A stretch of 41,432 nt of DNA from an uncultured Flavobacteriaceae bacterium (lineage in GTDB: Bacteria; Bacteroidota; Bacteroidia; Flavobacteriales; Flavobacteriaceae). The DNA lies in the NCBI GenBank assembly GCA_905479625.1, contig CAJQNF010000021.1:1-41432 (forward strand), given 5' to 3'. The notes beneath the pieces were generated by a model. The model worked only from the letters and a program-made list of their open reading frames with translations, was not told the origin of the DNA and did no database searches. The translations under genes were made by a program, and so were the position numbers. Below, piece by piece: positions 8,662-16,980 of the stretch. Position 1 is the first letter of the stretch; each line of letters begins with the position of its first letter.

Positions 8662-9291
8662 ATGAAAAAGAACCTATTATTTATCGTGACCCTCGCGATA
8701 GCATTAACTGCGTTTACACAGGACGATTCCTTATTCTTTAAGAAATATAAAAAAGTTCGGTACAATTTACCGAAAGCCAATGCTATTGTAACAGTCAACA
8801 AAAGTGTTGAACCATTTGAGTTCTATTATACACCAACAGTTGACAACCTTTATATTGGTTTTAAAGAAGCAATCGCTTTTAAGGAGTCAAGAGGTAATTA
8901 CAAAAAAGTCAATAGCCTCGGTTATCTTGGAAAGTATCAGTTCGGTGAATCTACCTTAAATCGTATCAGAATTTATGACACCCAGGACTTCTTAGATGAT
9001 CCTAAACTACAAGAGGATGCCTTTTACGCACTTTGTTCCCTTAATAAATGGATTCTCATCAGAGATATAAAAAGAAGTGTTGGTAAAACGATAAATGGGA
9101 TTGAAATTACTGAATCAGGTATTTTGGCAGCTGCTCATTTGGCTGGTGCCGGAAATGTAAAAAAATACCTGAGAAGTAATGGTGAAGCAAATGCACATGA
9201 TGCTTATGGAACGAACGTGCAGAATTACATGAAAAGGTTTGCGGGTTATGACACCTCTTTTATCAAACCGGTCAAAAATGCAAGGCTTTAA
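8662..9291 (+). CDS. lysozyme-like peptidoglycan hydrolase (transglycosylase SLT fold)
   Basis: Secreted protein of 209 residues with a signal peptide (LLFIVTLAIALTAFTQ, cut near residue 20). The fold signatures of a lysozyme-like muramidase are visible: a candidate catalytic Glu75 in AIAFKESRGNY, then GYLGKYQFGESTL, then AAAHLAGAGNVKKYL and DAYGTNVQNYMKRFAGY near the end. Expected role: cleavage of peptidoglycan glycan strands in the periplasm. It stands just after the dapF-mltG operon and converges with the next gene, overlapping its 3' end by 4 bp. Confidence 0.78.
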   Translation: MKKNLLFIVTLAIALTAFTQDDSLFFKKYKKVRYNLPKANAIVTVNKSVEPFEFYYTPTVDNLYIGFKEAIAFKESRGNYKKVNSLGYLGKYQFGESTLNRIRIYDTQDFLDDPKLQEDAFYALCSLNKWILIRDIKRSVGKTINGIEITESGILAAAHLAGAGNVKKYLRSNGEANAHDAYGTNVQNYMKRFAGYDTSFIKPVKNARL

Positions 9292-10004
9292 TACTTGTGG
9301 AAAATAAAAATACAAGGTCTTTTATGAAGGTCTATATTTTCCGTTTTCCAATCCTTTGCCGTTAAGGTTTTGATATACTCAGTACTTAATGTCAGGTCCG
9401 CAGCTACGCAAAGAAAAGTAGATGGGGTAAGCAAATTTTTTAACTCGTTTAAAAGGTTTTGATTTCGATAAGGTGTTTCGATAAATAACTGGGTCTGATT
9501 ATTTTGTTTGGACCATTTTTCGAGCTCTTTAATCTTTTTCTTACGCTCTCCTTTATCAATTGGCAGATAGCCGTTAAAAGCAAAATTCTGTCCGTTAAGC
9601 CCTGACCCCATCATAGCAAGTATAATCGAAGAAGGTCCTACAAGAGGCACGACTGGCACATTTTTCATATGAGCCAGCATGACAATACTGGCGCCCGGAT
9701 CTGCAATAGCAGGAACACCGGCGTCAGACAACAAGCCCACATTGATCCCCTGAAAACAAGGGTCGATAAACGATTTCGATTCAAAATCACTTGTATATTT
9801 ATCCAATACAAATAGCCTTAATGAAGGTTGCGATTTTCTAGGAGCAATCTTTTTTATAAATCTTCTCGCAGATTTTTCGTTCTCAACAATAAAGAAATCA
9901 ATGTCTTCTACTGTTTTCTTAACTGAAATGGGCAGTACCTCCAAGGGTTCATTTGCTCCTAAGGTAGTAGGAATCAGAAATAATTTACCAAAATTATTTT
10001 TCAT
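9288..10004 (-). CDS. RsmI-like SAM-dependent methyltransferase (tetrapyrrole methylase fold)
   Basis: Member of the tetrapyrrole/rRNA methylase superfamily, 238 residues. Family signatures are GKLFLIPTTLG at the N-terminus, GLLSDAGVPAIADPGASIV in the middle (the SAM-binding area) and VPLVGPSSIILAMMGSGL. RsmI 2'-O-methylates 16S rRNA C1402, but this protein is shorter than typical RsmI (about 280) and lacks the usual C-terminal part, so it may be the short paralogue of uncertain substrate. Its first 11 bp overlap the end of the upstream phosphatase gene. Confidence 0.82.
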   Translation of the reverse strand: MKNNFGKLFLIPTTLGANEPLEVLPISVKKTVEDIDFFIVENEKSARRFIKKIAPRKSQPSLRLFVLDKYTSDFESKSFIDPCFQGINVGLLSDAGVPAIADPGASIVMLAHMKNVPVVPLVGPSSIILAMMGSGLNGQNFAFNGYLPIDKGERKKKIKELEKWSKQNNQTQLFIETPYRNQNLLNELKNLLTPSTFLCVAADLTLSTEYIKTLTAKDWKTENIDLHKRPCIFIFHKY

Positions 10005-10455
10005 AGCTTAAGCTTTTCGCAATATGTTCACAGGCTTCATCTAAAAGGATAAATACTTTTTCAAAACCCCTTTCTCCACCATAATAAGGATCAGGGACCT
10101 CCATTGCACGTTCTCCTTCTTTGACATTGAGAATCATTTTAACTTTGTTACGATGGGTTTCCGTTTTGGCGAGTAAAAGGACATCCGACAAATTAGACCT
10201 GTCCATCACATAGATAAAATCAAAATCCTCAAAATCATTGACTTTGAATTTTCTGCAACGCTGATCACTAATATTGATTTGGTTTTGTTTTGCAATTTCT
10301 ATCGATCTGGCATCGGGAAGTTCTCCAATATGCCATCCTCCGGTTCCGGCAGAATCAACAAATATATTTGATTGATCTACTTTAGACCTAAGAATACCCT
10401 CGGCTAATGGCGACCTGCAAATATTTCCAAGACATACCATTAACACCTTAACCAT
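9994..10455 (-). CDS. low-molecular-weight protein-tyrosine phosphatase
   Basis: Cytoplasmic phosphatase of 153 residues. The CX5R active-site loop is at the N-terminus: Cys8 to Arg14 in VCLGNICRSPLAE. The general acid Asp lies in the late DPYYGG motif. Possible substrates are phosphotyrosine proteins such as polysaccharide co-polymerases, but no such gene is adjacent. It lies 14 bp downstream of dnaA on the same strand and overlaps the RsmI-like gene. Confidence 0.9.
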   Translation of the reverse strand: MVKVLMVCLGNICRSPLAEGILRSKVDQSNIFVDSAGTGGWHIGELPDARSIEIAKQNQINISDQRCRKFKVNDFEDFDFIYVMDRSNLSDVLLLAKTETHRNKVKMILNVKEGERAMEVPDPYYGGERGFEKVFILLDEACEHIAKSLSYEK

Positions 10456-10469
10456 AAAATAATGATTTT

Positions 10470-11897
10470 TTAAAATGTAAGCTTTTTTGTCAATTCATCA
10501 ACATACTTCCGGAACTGCTTATCTGTTTCAGTAAGGTTATCCACAGTTTTACAAGCGTGAAGTACAGTTGCATGGTCACGACTTCCAATCTGAGAACCAA
10601 TACTCGCCAAAGAAGCTTTGGTCATCCTCTTAGCAAAGTACATCGCTAGTTGCCTGGCCTGCACAATATGACGCTTTCTGGTTTTTGATTGAAGTGTTGT
10701 AACATCCATTTCAAAATACTTGGACACTACCTTTTGAATATAATCAATGGACACCTCTTTTTTCGTATTCTTAACAAACTTGTCTACAATTTGTTTGGTA
10801 AGCGATAGGGTGAATTCTTTTCTGTTAAAGGATGCTTGAGCAATTAAAGAAATCAGAACACCTTCCAACTCACGAACATTCGTTTTAATGTTCTTGGCTA
10901 TATATTCAACAATTTCCTCAGGAATCTCTACACCATCCCTGAACATTTTACTTTTTAAGATACTGATCCGCGTTTCAAAATCCGGAGCTATCAGCTCGGC
11001 GGAAAGACCCCATTTGAATCTTGACAACAAACGCTGCTCAATATCCTGCATATCAACAGGAGCCTTGTCAGAAGTAAGTATTACCTGCTTTCCATTTTGG
11101 TGTAAATGATTAAAAATATGGAAGAAGACATCCTGTGTTCCTGATTTCCCCGAAAGGAATTGGACATCATCCACGATCAATACATCAATCATTTGATAAA
11201 AATGAATGAAATCATTTCTCGTATTGGCTTTTACCGAATCTATAAACTGTTGGGTGAATTTTTCTGCTGAAATATATAGCACCGTTTTTTCAGGATACCT
11301 TTCTTTAATGCGCACACCTATAGCCTGGGCTAAATGAGTCTTACCTAGACCCACTCCTCCATAGATCAGTAAAGGGTTGAAAGAAGTCCCACCCGGCTTA
11401 TTAGAAACAGCCATACTCGCTGATCTTGCCAATCGATTTGAATCTCCTTCAATAAAATTTTCAAAATTATAATTAGGGTTTAATTGGGATTCGATCTTTA
11501 CCTTTTGAATTCCAGGAATCACAAAAGGGTTCTTTAATTCCCGTTTATCAATTTCGAGCGGAATAGTAACTCCTTGCGAGTTAAACGGTTTCTTATTTGA
11601 ACTTGGAAACTTAACGGTATGAGGATTTTTATTACTGTACGTATTTTCCATCCTTACATCATACACTAATTTAGCATGATCTCCCAATTCTCTTATCAAG
11701 GCAACCCTTAATAATTTAATGTAATGTTCTTCCAACCATTCAAAAAAGAATTTACTGGGAACCTGTATGGTTAAGACGTCTCCAGCTATCTTCATCGGCT
11801 TAATAGGTTCGAACCATGTTTTATAGGCTTGAGGTTTGATATTATCCTTTATAAAAAGCAGACAATTATTCCATACAGAAGAGGCTGTTCTCGTCAT
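10470..11897 (-). CDS. dnaA: chromosomal replication initiator DnaA
   Basis: AAA+ initiator that binds DnaA boxes at oriC and opens the origin. In 475 residues it has the N-terminal domain I (CLLFIKDNIKPQAYKTWFEPI), a variable linker, Walker A GGVGLGKTH (180-188), Walker B IVDDVQFL (241-248), and the domain IV helix-turn-helix with the signature IGSRDHATVLHACKTV. It has no dnaN neighbour; it is followed by the phosphatase and methyltransferase genes. Only one perfect DnaA box was noticed nearby, inside its own coding sequence, so the origin is not evident here. Confidence 0.97.
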   Translation of the reverse strand: MTRTASSVWNNCLLFIKDNIKPQAYKTWFEPIKPMKIAGDVLTIQVPSKFFFEWLEEHYIKLLRVALIRELGDHAKLVYDVRMENTYSNKNPHTVKFPSSNKKPFNSQGVTIPLEIDKRELKNPFVIPGIQKVKIESQLNPNYNFENFIEGDSNRLARSASMAVSNKPGGTSFNPLLIYGGVGLGKTHLAQAIGVRIKERYPEKTVLYISAEKFTQQFIDSVKANTRNDFIHFYQMIDVLIVDDVQFLSGKSGTQDVFFHIFNHLHQNGKQVILTSDKAPVDMQDIEQRLLSRFKWGLSAELIAPDFETRISILKSKMFRDGVEIPEEIVEYIAKNIKTNVRELEGVLISLIAQASFNRKEFTLSLTKQIVDKFVKNTKKEVSIDYIQKVVSKYFEMDVTTLQSKTRKRHIVQARQLAMYFAKRMTKASLASIGSQIGSRDHATVLHACKTVDNLTETDKQFRKYVDELTKKLTF

Positions 11898-11999
11898 TTA
11901 ATTAAAATATTTTGAATTAAGTATAGTTCCCTTTTTCCCGACAAATTAGGTCTCCCTTTTGCCTTTACAAATTTGTGAATAAAGTTTATTATAAAAAAA

Positions 12000-12007
12000 T
12001 ATATTTG
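12000..12007 (+). promoter_or_regulatory. -7 promoter element of the YbgC-like thioesterase gene
   Basis: TATATTTG fits the -7 consensus and lies 55 nt upstream of the ATG at 12063. A TTTG at 11972-11975 could be the -33 box, but its 24-nt spacing is long. That TTTG is part of the palindrome ACAAATTTGT (11967-11976) in the dnaA/thioesterase intergenic region. Confidence 0.4.
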
Positions 12008-12062
12008 CTATTGATTCTTATTTTTTTTTTGATTAAACTGTTCGACTACAAATTACAACAAA

Positions 12063-12470
12063 ATGATCAAAAACCAAACCAATATACGTGTAAGATACGG
12101 AGAAACTGACCAAATGGGATATGTCTATTACGGAAATTATGCTCAATTTTTTGAAGTGGGCAGGGTTGAATGGCTAAGAGCTTTGGGCGTGAGTTATAAA
12201 AGTCTTGAGGAGTCAGGTATCATGCTTCCCGTTATTCAGCTGAACATCAACTATATGAAGCCAGCTAAGTATGATGACCTGCTAACCATCACCACCATCA
12301 TGACTAAAAAGCCTCTCGTTAAAATTGAATTTGATTTTGAAGTTCACAATGAAAACAACGACTTACTAACCACCGGATTTACCAGTTTGGTCTTTATGGA
12401 CATGAAAAAAAATAAACCAATTAAAGCACCTGAATACCTGTTGGATCAAATTTACGCTCAATTCAATTAA
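12063..12470 (+). CDS. acyl-CoA thioesterase, YbgC/FadM (4HBT hot-dog) family
   Basis: Single hot-dog domain of 135 residues that hydrolyses acyl-CoA thioesters. The N-terminal signature is RVRYGETDQMGYVYYGNYAQ followed by FFEVGRVEWLR, with the conserved catalytic-loop Asp in ETDQMG. Chain-length preference is not readable from sequence. It is divergent from dnaA, with 165 bp between, and convergent with the YigZ gene, whose 3' end it overlaps by 8 bp. Confidence 0.9.
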   Translation: MIKNQTNIRVRYGETDQMGYVYYGNYAQFFEVGRVEWLRALGVSYKSLEESGIMLPVIQLNINYMKPAKYDDLLTITTIMTKKPLVKIEFDFEVHNENNDLLTTGFTSLVFMDMKKNKPIKAPEYLLDQIYAQFN

Positions 12471-13080
12471 CTTTTTTCACCTCAACACATCTAAGGTCTT
12501 CAAATAATGTGGCCACTTGTTCTATCATATTTTTTCGAACTGATAGTAAAAAAACACAATTCAGTTCCATTTTTTGGCTAAGAATGTCAATGGAATGATC
12601 CTTAATAAGACGCATCACTTTATCCATATGTTTATAATCAAATGTGAGATGCAATTCTCTTGTTAATGTTTTTTCGATCAATTTAGCATTTTCCAAAGCT
12701 AACTTGGCAGCTGATCTATAGGCCACAATCAAACCTCCAACTCCTAGTTTGGTCCCACCGAAATAACGCACCACTATGATCAAAACATTGGTTAGACCAA
12801 ATGATAGTATTTGACCGTAAATCGGTTTTCCGGCGCTATTATTAGGTTCTCCATCGTCATTATATCTAAAAACAGGGTTTTCAACTCCTGTTTGCCAGGC
12901 ATAACACCAGTGCCTTGCCTTGTGATGTGCTTTCTTTAAAAGTTGCATGTGATGATCTACCTGATCAATGCTGGTTAAGGGATATGCATAGGCGATAAAT
13001 TTACTACCCTTCTCCTTAAACACTTCTCCTTCAGCAGACTTACTGATTGTCAGATATACATCGTCATCACTATTTTCCAT
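12463..13080 (-). CDS. YigZ/IMPACT family protein (UPF0029)
   Basis: 205-residue protein of the YigZ/IMPACT family. Conserved segments are SKFIAYAYPLTSIDQV, ARHWCYAWQTG, DDGEPNNSAGKPI and VRYFGGTKLGVGGLIVAYRSAA. Eukaryotic relatives bind the Gcn1 regulator; the bacterial role is not settled and translation-related functions have been proposed. It begins 2 bp after the ribD stop on the same strand, so the two are likely co-transcribed. Confidence 0.9.
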   Translation of the reverse strand: MENSDDDVYLTISKSAEGEVFKEKGSKFIAYAYPLTSIDQVDHHMQLLKKAHHKARHWCYAWQTGVENPVFRYNDDGEPNNSAGKPIYGQILSFGLTNVLIIVVRYFGGTKLGVGGLIVAYRSAAKLALENAKLIEKTLTRELHLTFDYKHMDKVMRLIKDHSIDILSQKMELNCVFLLSVRKNMIEQVATLFEDLRCVEVKKVN

Positions 13081-13082
13081 TT

Positions 13083-14126
13083 CTATTTATGCTTATATAT
13101 GCGAAGAAGGTTATTGCCGATCTGCACTTCATCTATCTGATTGGCATGAATTACTGGTGCTTTTATACCTTTTTTAAAATACTGCTCTCCCTGAAAAACT
13201 CTCGCTTCATCCCAATAATCCGAATCAATAAAGGTATTTAGGGTATATGCACCTCCTTCTACAATCAAAGACTGTACTTCCTCCTCATGCAAATGTCTCA
13301 TGATCTGCGTAATGAGGTCTTTTGAAAAATCAAGTCTCACAAAACTTAACTGGTCTATTGTCTCATCTTTTAATTCATTATATATAATGGTTTCGTTTGA
13401 ACCATCAAAAAAGTTTAAAGACGTGGCCAATTCCAATTTCCTGTCTATGGCTATTCTTAGAATTGAATTTCCAGCAAAATCTCTTACGTTAAGTTTCGGG
13501 TTATCCAGCTGAACTGTATGTTTACCCACAAGTATTGATGCTTCTTCAGATCTCCACTGATGAACGCGTTGTAATGAGTAGCTGTTTGAAATCCAAAACG
13601 GAAGGCCTTTCTGAACACCGGCTGCATCAGGAAAAATATACCCATCGCTACTTTGAGCCCATTTTAAGATCACATAAGGCCTTTTCTTTTCATGAAATGT
13701 AAAAAACCTTTTGTTCAATTCTCTACCAGCATCTTCCAAGACCGAAACAACAACCTCCACTCCATGCTCTCGAAGTCTTTTAATCCCTTTTCCTCCAACT
13801 TGACTATTGGTATCTACTGTGCCGATCACAACCTTTTTTATCCCATTACTGATAATTAGATCAGCACATGGAGGTGTTCTGCCATGATGGGAGCAAGGTT
13901 CCAGGTTCACGTAAAGTGTTGATTCTAATAACAGTGCTTTACTTTTAACCGAATCAATGGCATTCACCTCTGCATGAGGACTACCTGCTTTTTGATGCCA
14001 GCCTTCACCAATAATAGTATCCTTATAAACGATGACGCTGCCTACCATAGGATTTGGATAAACCAGGCCCAAGCCGTTTTTTGCCAATTCAAGGCAACGT
14101 TTCATGAATTTTTTATGATCGTTCAT
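13083..14126 (-). CDS. ribD: bifunctional riboflavin biosynthesis protein RibD
   Basis: Performs the second and third steps of riboflavin synthesis: pyrimidine deaminase (N-terminal) and reductase (C-terminal). The deaminase zinc site is clear: His51 and Glu53 in HAEVNAI, with Cys78 and Cys87 in EPCSHHGRTPPC. The reductase half starts near residue 150 (RPYVILKWAQSSDGY) and carries a late glycine-rich segment (SLIVEGGAYTLNTFI). At 347 residues it has the usual length. No other rib gene is adjacent. Confidence 0.95.
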   Translation of the reverse strand: MNDHKKFMKRCLELAKNGLGLVYPNPMVGSVIVYKDTIIGEGWHQKAGSPHAEVNAIDSVKSKALLLESTLYVNLEPCSHHGRTPPCADLIISNGIKKVVIGTVDTNSQVGGKGIKRLREHGVEVVVSVLEDAGRELNKRFFTFHEKKRPYVILKWAQSSDGYIFPDAAGVQKGLPFWISNSYSLQRVHQWRSEEASILVGKHTVQLDNPKLNVRDFAGNSILRIAIDRKLELATSLNFFDGSNETIIYNELKDETIDQLSFVRLDFSKDLITQIMRHLHEEEVQSLIVEGGAYTLNTFIDSDYWDEARVFQGEQYFKKGIKAPVIHANQIDEVQIGNNLLRIYKHK

Positions 14127-14221
14127 TCAAGCTGTGTATCATGCGAAATTAAAAAGATTAATCTTCTTACAGACCACTTTGGTCAATTTTATCTTAGTAT
14201 ACTTTAATAAAGTCACCAGGT

Positions 14222-14229
14222 TAGGTTTG
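14222..14229 (+). promoter_or_regulatory. possible -7 element of prmC, inside an inverted repeat
   Basis: TAGGTTTG fits TAnnTTTG, 57 nt before the prmC ATG. It overlaps TTAGGTT (14221-14227), which is repeated inverted as AACCTAA (14258-14264), while CAGG (14217-14220) and CCTG (14252-14255) add a second matching pair. An operator or leader role is possible; no -33 box was found. Confidence 0.3.
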
Positions 14230-14286
14230 AGATTTATGCAGTATATTTCAGCCTGATAACCTAAATTTCAAAAAAGGGCCAATTCT

Positions 14287-15135
14287 ATGACAATAAAGGC
14301 TTTAAAAGAATCTTTTCAACATGAATTGGGAAGCATATACCCAAAAGAAGAGATCCTTAGTTTCTTTCACCTCCTCTGTGAAGCTTATCTCAACAAATCA
14401 AGAATTGAAATGATTATGACACCAATTATGGAGTTAAAGCCTAATCAGGAAGCTTCTTTTTTAAAAGCGATTCAGCAGCTTAAAAAGGAATACCCAATAC
14501 AATATATTATAGGCACTACAGAATTTATGGACCTTGCATTTGAAGTAAATGAGCAGGTGTTGATCCCAAGGCCTGAAACAGAAGAACTGATCCGCTGGAT
14601 TCTGGAAACCACTTCAGCAGATGTAAACAATACCCTGCTTGATATTGGAACAGGAAGCGGCTGCATACCTATTGTTCTGGCTAAACATCTGCCAAAATCA
14701 AGCATCGAGGCAATGGATGTTTCAGCAAATGCACTTAAAGTCGCAAAAAGAAATGCATTGAGCCATGAGGTTCAAATCAAATTCATTCATCAAGATATAC
14801 TCAACATGGATGCCCTGCAAAATGACTATGACATTATTGTTTCAAACCCACCATATGTAAGAGAAAGTGAAAAGAAACAGATGCATAACAATGTACTGAA
14901 ATACGAACCAGACCTTGCTTTATATGTTAGTGATAGCGATCCCTTACTATTTTACAAACAAATTGCAAAACTGGCAGCAAAAGGACTAAAGCCAAACGGA
15001 TACTTATACTTTGAGATCAATCAATATCTCGGAACAGCGCTTTGCGAACTTTTGAATAGTCAGGGTTTTAAAAATATTGAGTTAAAAAAAGATATTTATG
15101 GGGCTGACCGTATGATCAGAGCTGTTAAAAAATAA
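14287..15135 (+). CDS. prmC: peptide chain release factor glutamine methyltransferase
   Basis: N5-methylates the Gln of the GGQ motif in release factors RF1/RF2. In 282 residues there is an N-terminal helical release-factor-binding domain, the hallmark [11 protein letters not shown], the SAM-binding motif [14 protein letters not shown] (Gly-rich core at 121-125) and the catalytic NPPY at 187-190. It lies 13 bp upstream of trmD on the same strand, although trmD also has its own promoter, inside the end of this gene. Confidence 0.95.
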   Translation: MTIKALKESFQHELGSIYPKEEILSFFHLLCEAYLNKSRIEMIMTPIMELKPNQEASFLKAIQQLKKEYPIQYIIGTTEFMDLAFEVNEQVLIPRPETEELIRWILETTSADVNNTLLDIGTGSGCIPIVLAKHLPKSSIEAMDVSANALKVAKRNALSHEVQIKFIHQDILNMDALQNDYDIIVSNPPYVRESEKKQMHNNVLKYEPDLALYVSDSDPLLFYKQIAKLAAKGLKPNGYLYFEINQYLGTALCELLNSQGFKNIELKKDIYGADRMIRAVKK

Positions 15136-15136
15136 A

Positions 15137-15144
15137 TATATTTG
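15137..15144 (+). promoter_or_regulatory. -7 promoter element of trmD, 4 nt from the ATG
   Basis: TATATTTG followed by four bases (CCCC) and the trmD ATG at 15149. The predicted transcription start falls on the initiation codon, implying a leaderless mRNA. The element lies between the prmC stop and trmD. Confidence 0.6.
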
Positions 15145-15148
15145 CCCC

Positions 15149-15826
15149 ATGAGAATAGATATAGTTACGGTTTCTCCAGAATTGATAAAAAGTCCTTTTG
15201 AACATTCAATTCTTAAACGAGCTCAGGACAAAGGAAAGGTAGAAGTATTCTTTCACGATCTGAGAGATTATGCCATTAACAAATATGGTAAAATTGATGA
15301 CTACCAATTTGGAGGAGGAGCGGGAATGGTGCTCATGATCGAGCCAATTGACAAATGCCTCAGCGGATTGATGGAGCAGAGAAATTACGATGAGATCATC
15401 TATATGACTCCGGATGCAAAAACCTTAGACCAGGGAACCGCAAATATTTTATCCGCTAAGAAAAACCTACTTATTCTAACGGGCCATTACAAAGGAGTGG
15501 ACCAACGCATCAGGGATAAATTTATCACTATGGAGATGTCAATTGGTGACTATGTGCTCTCAGGAGGAGAACTTGCCGCTGCCGTTTTATGCGATGCAGT
15601 GATCCGATTAATACCCGGCGTCCTTGGAGATGAAACATCTGCCTTAACAGATTCCTTTCAAGACAACCTATTAGCGCCGCCTGTCTATACCAGACCCGCA
15701 GAATATAAAGGGATGAAAGTTCCTGACATACTTCTTTCTGGTAATTTTCCTAAAATTGATGACTGGAGACATGAAGAGGCGCTAAAAAGAACCAAATTGA
15801 TTCGCCCTGACCTTTTAAATAAGTAG
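15149..15826 (+). CDS. trmD: tRNA (guanosine(37)-N1)-methyltransferase
   Basis: SPOUT-class enzyme making m1G37 next to the anticodon, which prevents +1 frameshifting. The 225 residues show the N-terminal [11 protein letters not shown], the sequence [17 protein letters not shown], the trefoil-knot segment [12 protein letters not shown] and the SAM loop [20 protein letters not shown], followed by the linker and C-terminal domain with [12 protein letters not shown]. It precedes rplS, a common neighbour of trmD in bacteria, but a 314-bp gap separates them here. Confidence 0.96.
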   Translation: MRIDIVTVSPELIKSPFEHSILKRAQDKGKVEVFFHDLRDYAINKYGKIDDYQFGGGAGMVLMIEPIDKCLSGLMEQRNYDEIIYMTPDAKTLDQGTANILSAKKNLLILTGHYKGVDQRIRDKFITMEMSIGDYVLSGGELAAAVLCDAVIRLIPGVLGDETSALTDSFQDNLLAPPVYTRPAEYKGMKVPDILLSGNFPKIDDWRHEEALKRTKLIRPDLLNK

Positions 15827-15831
15827 CCTAA

Positions 15832-15869
15832 TGAAGGTTAAATAATACTTGTTTTTTTTAATCTTCATC
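15832..15869 (+). other. inverted repeat after trmD
   Basis: ATGAAGGTTAAA just past the trmD stop can pair with TTTAATCTTCAT about 14 nt later (one G-U pair). The T-run lies inside the loop and right arm and not after the stem, so it is not a classical terminator. The remainder of the 15827-16062 gap shows no gene and no other recognisable element. Confidence 0.35.
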
Positions 15870-16062
15870 ATTCAATTCATGTGATACGGACAAATGGACA
15901 GTATCCAGAAGGGTCCACCAAGGAAAACAAGATGTTTTTTTTAAAACCGTCAATTATACTTCGCTCACTTTTACACTAACCTTCAGTTTTAAAGTAATTT
16001 AGCCAATTTTTAAAAGAATGATATTTTTTTAAATCATGACTTTATTAATCAAAAGTTTTTTA

Positions 16063-16070
16063 TAGATTTG
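16063..16070 (+). promoter_or_regulatory. -7 promoter element of rplS
   Basis: TAGATTTG matches TAnnTTTG and lies 70 nt before the rplS ATG, predicting a leader of about 65 nt that contains the pairing elements described separately. No clear -33 TTG was found at the expected distance. Confidence 0.5.
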
Positions 16071-16075
16071 CAAAC

Positions 16076-16140
16076 TCAAAATCAACCTCTGACGAAAATC
16101 GTGAATGTTGATGATTGATCAACCATTTTAAAATATCATA
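16076..16140 (+). promoter_or_regulatory. putative L19 (rplS) mRNA leader with alternative pairings
   Basis: GTTGAT (16107-16112) can pair with ATCAAC upstream (16081-16086), enclosing a small hairpin ACGA-AAA-TCGT (16092-16102). It can instead pair with ATCAAC downstream (16118-16123) as a 6-bp hairpin with a 5-nt loop. The two pairings exclude each other, as in autoregulated ribosomal-protein leaders. Leader candidates upstream of ribosomal protein genes, I believe including L19, have been proposed for flavobacteria; that is from memory. The assignment is inference. Confidence 0.4.
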
Positions 16141-16491
16141 ATGGAAAATTTAGTAAATTTTGTACAGAAGGAATTCGTAGCAAAAAATGATATTCCTGAT
16201 TTCGCTGCAGGTGATACAATTACCGTTTACTTTGAAATTAAAGAAGGTGTTAAAACAAGAACTCAATTCTTTAAAGGTGTTGTAATTCAAAGAAGAGGTA
16301 GTGGAAGTTCTGAAACCTTCACTATCAGAAAAATGTCAGGTACTATTGGCGTAGAAAGAATCTTCCCAATTAACCTTCCTGCTATTCAGAAAATAGAGGT
16401 AAACAAAAGAGGAAAAGTAAGAAGAGCAAGAATATACTACTTCAAAAATCTTACAGGTAAAAAAGCACAAATCAAAGAGAAAAGATTTTAA
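16141..16491 (+). CDS. rplS: 50S ribosomal protein L19
   Basis: Ribosomal large-subunit protein at the 30S/50S interface. The 116 residues show the full family: FVAKNDIPDFAAGDTITVYF, KEGVKTRTQFFKGVVIQRRG, TFTIRKMSGTIGVERIFP and the basic C-terminus VNKRGKVRRARIYYFKN. It is followed by a strong terminator and appears to be a single-gene transcript. Confidence 0.97.
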   Translation: MENLVNFVQKEFVAKNDIPDFAAGDTITVYFEIKEGVKTRTQFFKGVVIQRRGSGSSETFTIRKMSGTIGVERIFPINLPAIQKIEVNKRGKVRRARIYYFKNLTGKKAQIKEKRF

Positions 16492-16515
16492 TCGAGTTTC
16501 TCAATCCAATAACGA

Positions 16516-16548
16516 CCCCTTTTATCCAATGATAAAAGGGGTTTTTTT
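16516..16548 (+). terminator. Rho-independent terminator of rplS
   Basis: Perfect 11-bp stem: CCCCTTTTATC (16516-16526) with GATAAAAGGGG (16531-16541), a CAAT loop and a 7-T tract. It begins about 25 nt after the L19 stop. Confidence 0.92.
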
Positions 16549-16605
16549 ATGAACAAAAGTTAATAAGAGTAGTTGATACAATGTTCAAAACATATTTTAC
16601 AATTA

Positions 16606-16637
16606 TTTGATAAAAAGCATCTTAGTACTTACATTTG
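16606..16637 (+). promoter_or_regulatory. consensus Bacteroidota promoter upstream of a gene-free region
   Basis: TTTG (16606-16609), a 20-nt spacer and TACATTTG (16630-16637) reproduce the flavobacterial -33/-7 consensus exactly. No protein gene follows; the next downstream terminator is at 16981-17030. A transcription start near 16643 is predicted. Confidence 0.6.
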
Positions 16638-16814
16638 AAACAGAAACGAAGGGGTGATTCTGATTTAAGTACCTCAGGGGATGCAAATCTTCCGTAGATA
16701 CGAAAAACAGAAAACGAACTTGGTTTTGCTAAGGCGAATGCTTTAGCGCAATTTGCTGATCATAAAATAAAATCAATGTATTTAGCATACAGATTTAAAC
16801 GTTAAGGTTAGTGG

Positions 16815-16845
16815 TTGCAATTAAATGTTTTGAATCTTATATTTG
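16815..16845 (+). promoter_or_regulatory. second promoter inside the gene-free region
   Basis: TTG (16815-16817), a 20-nt spacer and TATATTTG (16838-16845). Predicted start near 16851; with the terminator at 17030 this gives a transcript of about 180 nt. Confidence 0.5.
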
Positions 16846-16980
16846 AGGTTGTCGGCATTTCGGTGAAGGTAATCGCTATAAAAGACTCTAAATATTTAAA
16901 GAAATCAGCGCTTGAAATTTAATTATTGGAACATGAAAATGTGAGGATAAGTGATCAATTTTAAGCTAAATGTTTCGGCA

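Noticed and set aside
10537-10545. Perfect DnaA box TTATCCACA next to the dnaA gene, suggesting oriC
   Set aside because: It lies inside the dnaA coding sequence (encoding Thr-Val-Asp-Asn), and I saw no cluster of further boxes or AT-rich unwinding region nearby.
11806-11818. GGTTCGAACC, similar to a tRNA T-arm
   Set aside because: It is inside dnaA coding sequence and no acceptor or anticodon arms surround it.
16651-16700. 5' end beginning GGGGTGATTCTGA resembling a tmRNA start
   Set aside because: No matching 3' tRNA-like end, no CCA and no tag reading frame ending in ALAA was found before the terminator.
16626-16965. A reading frame with protein-like stretches interrupted by in-frame stops, possibly a decayed gene
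   Set aside because: About five stops in 113 codons is near chance for such AT-rich DNA, no family was recognised, and the promoter/terminator layout fits an RNA better.
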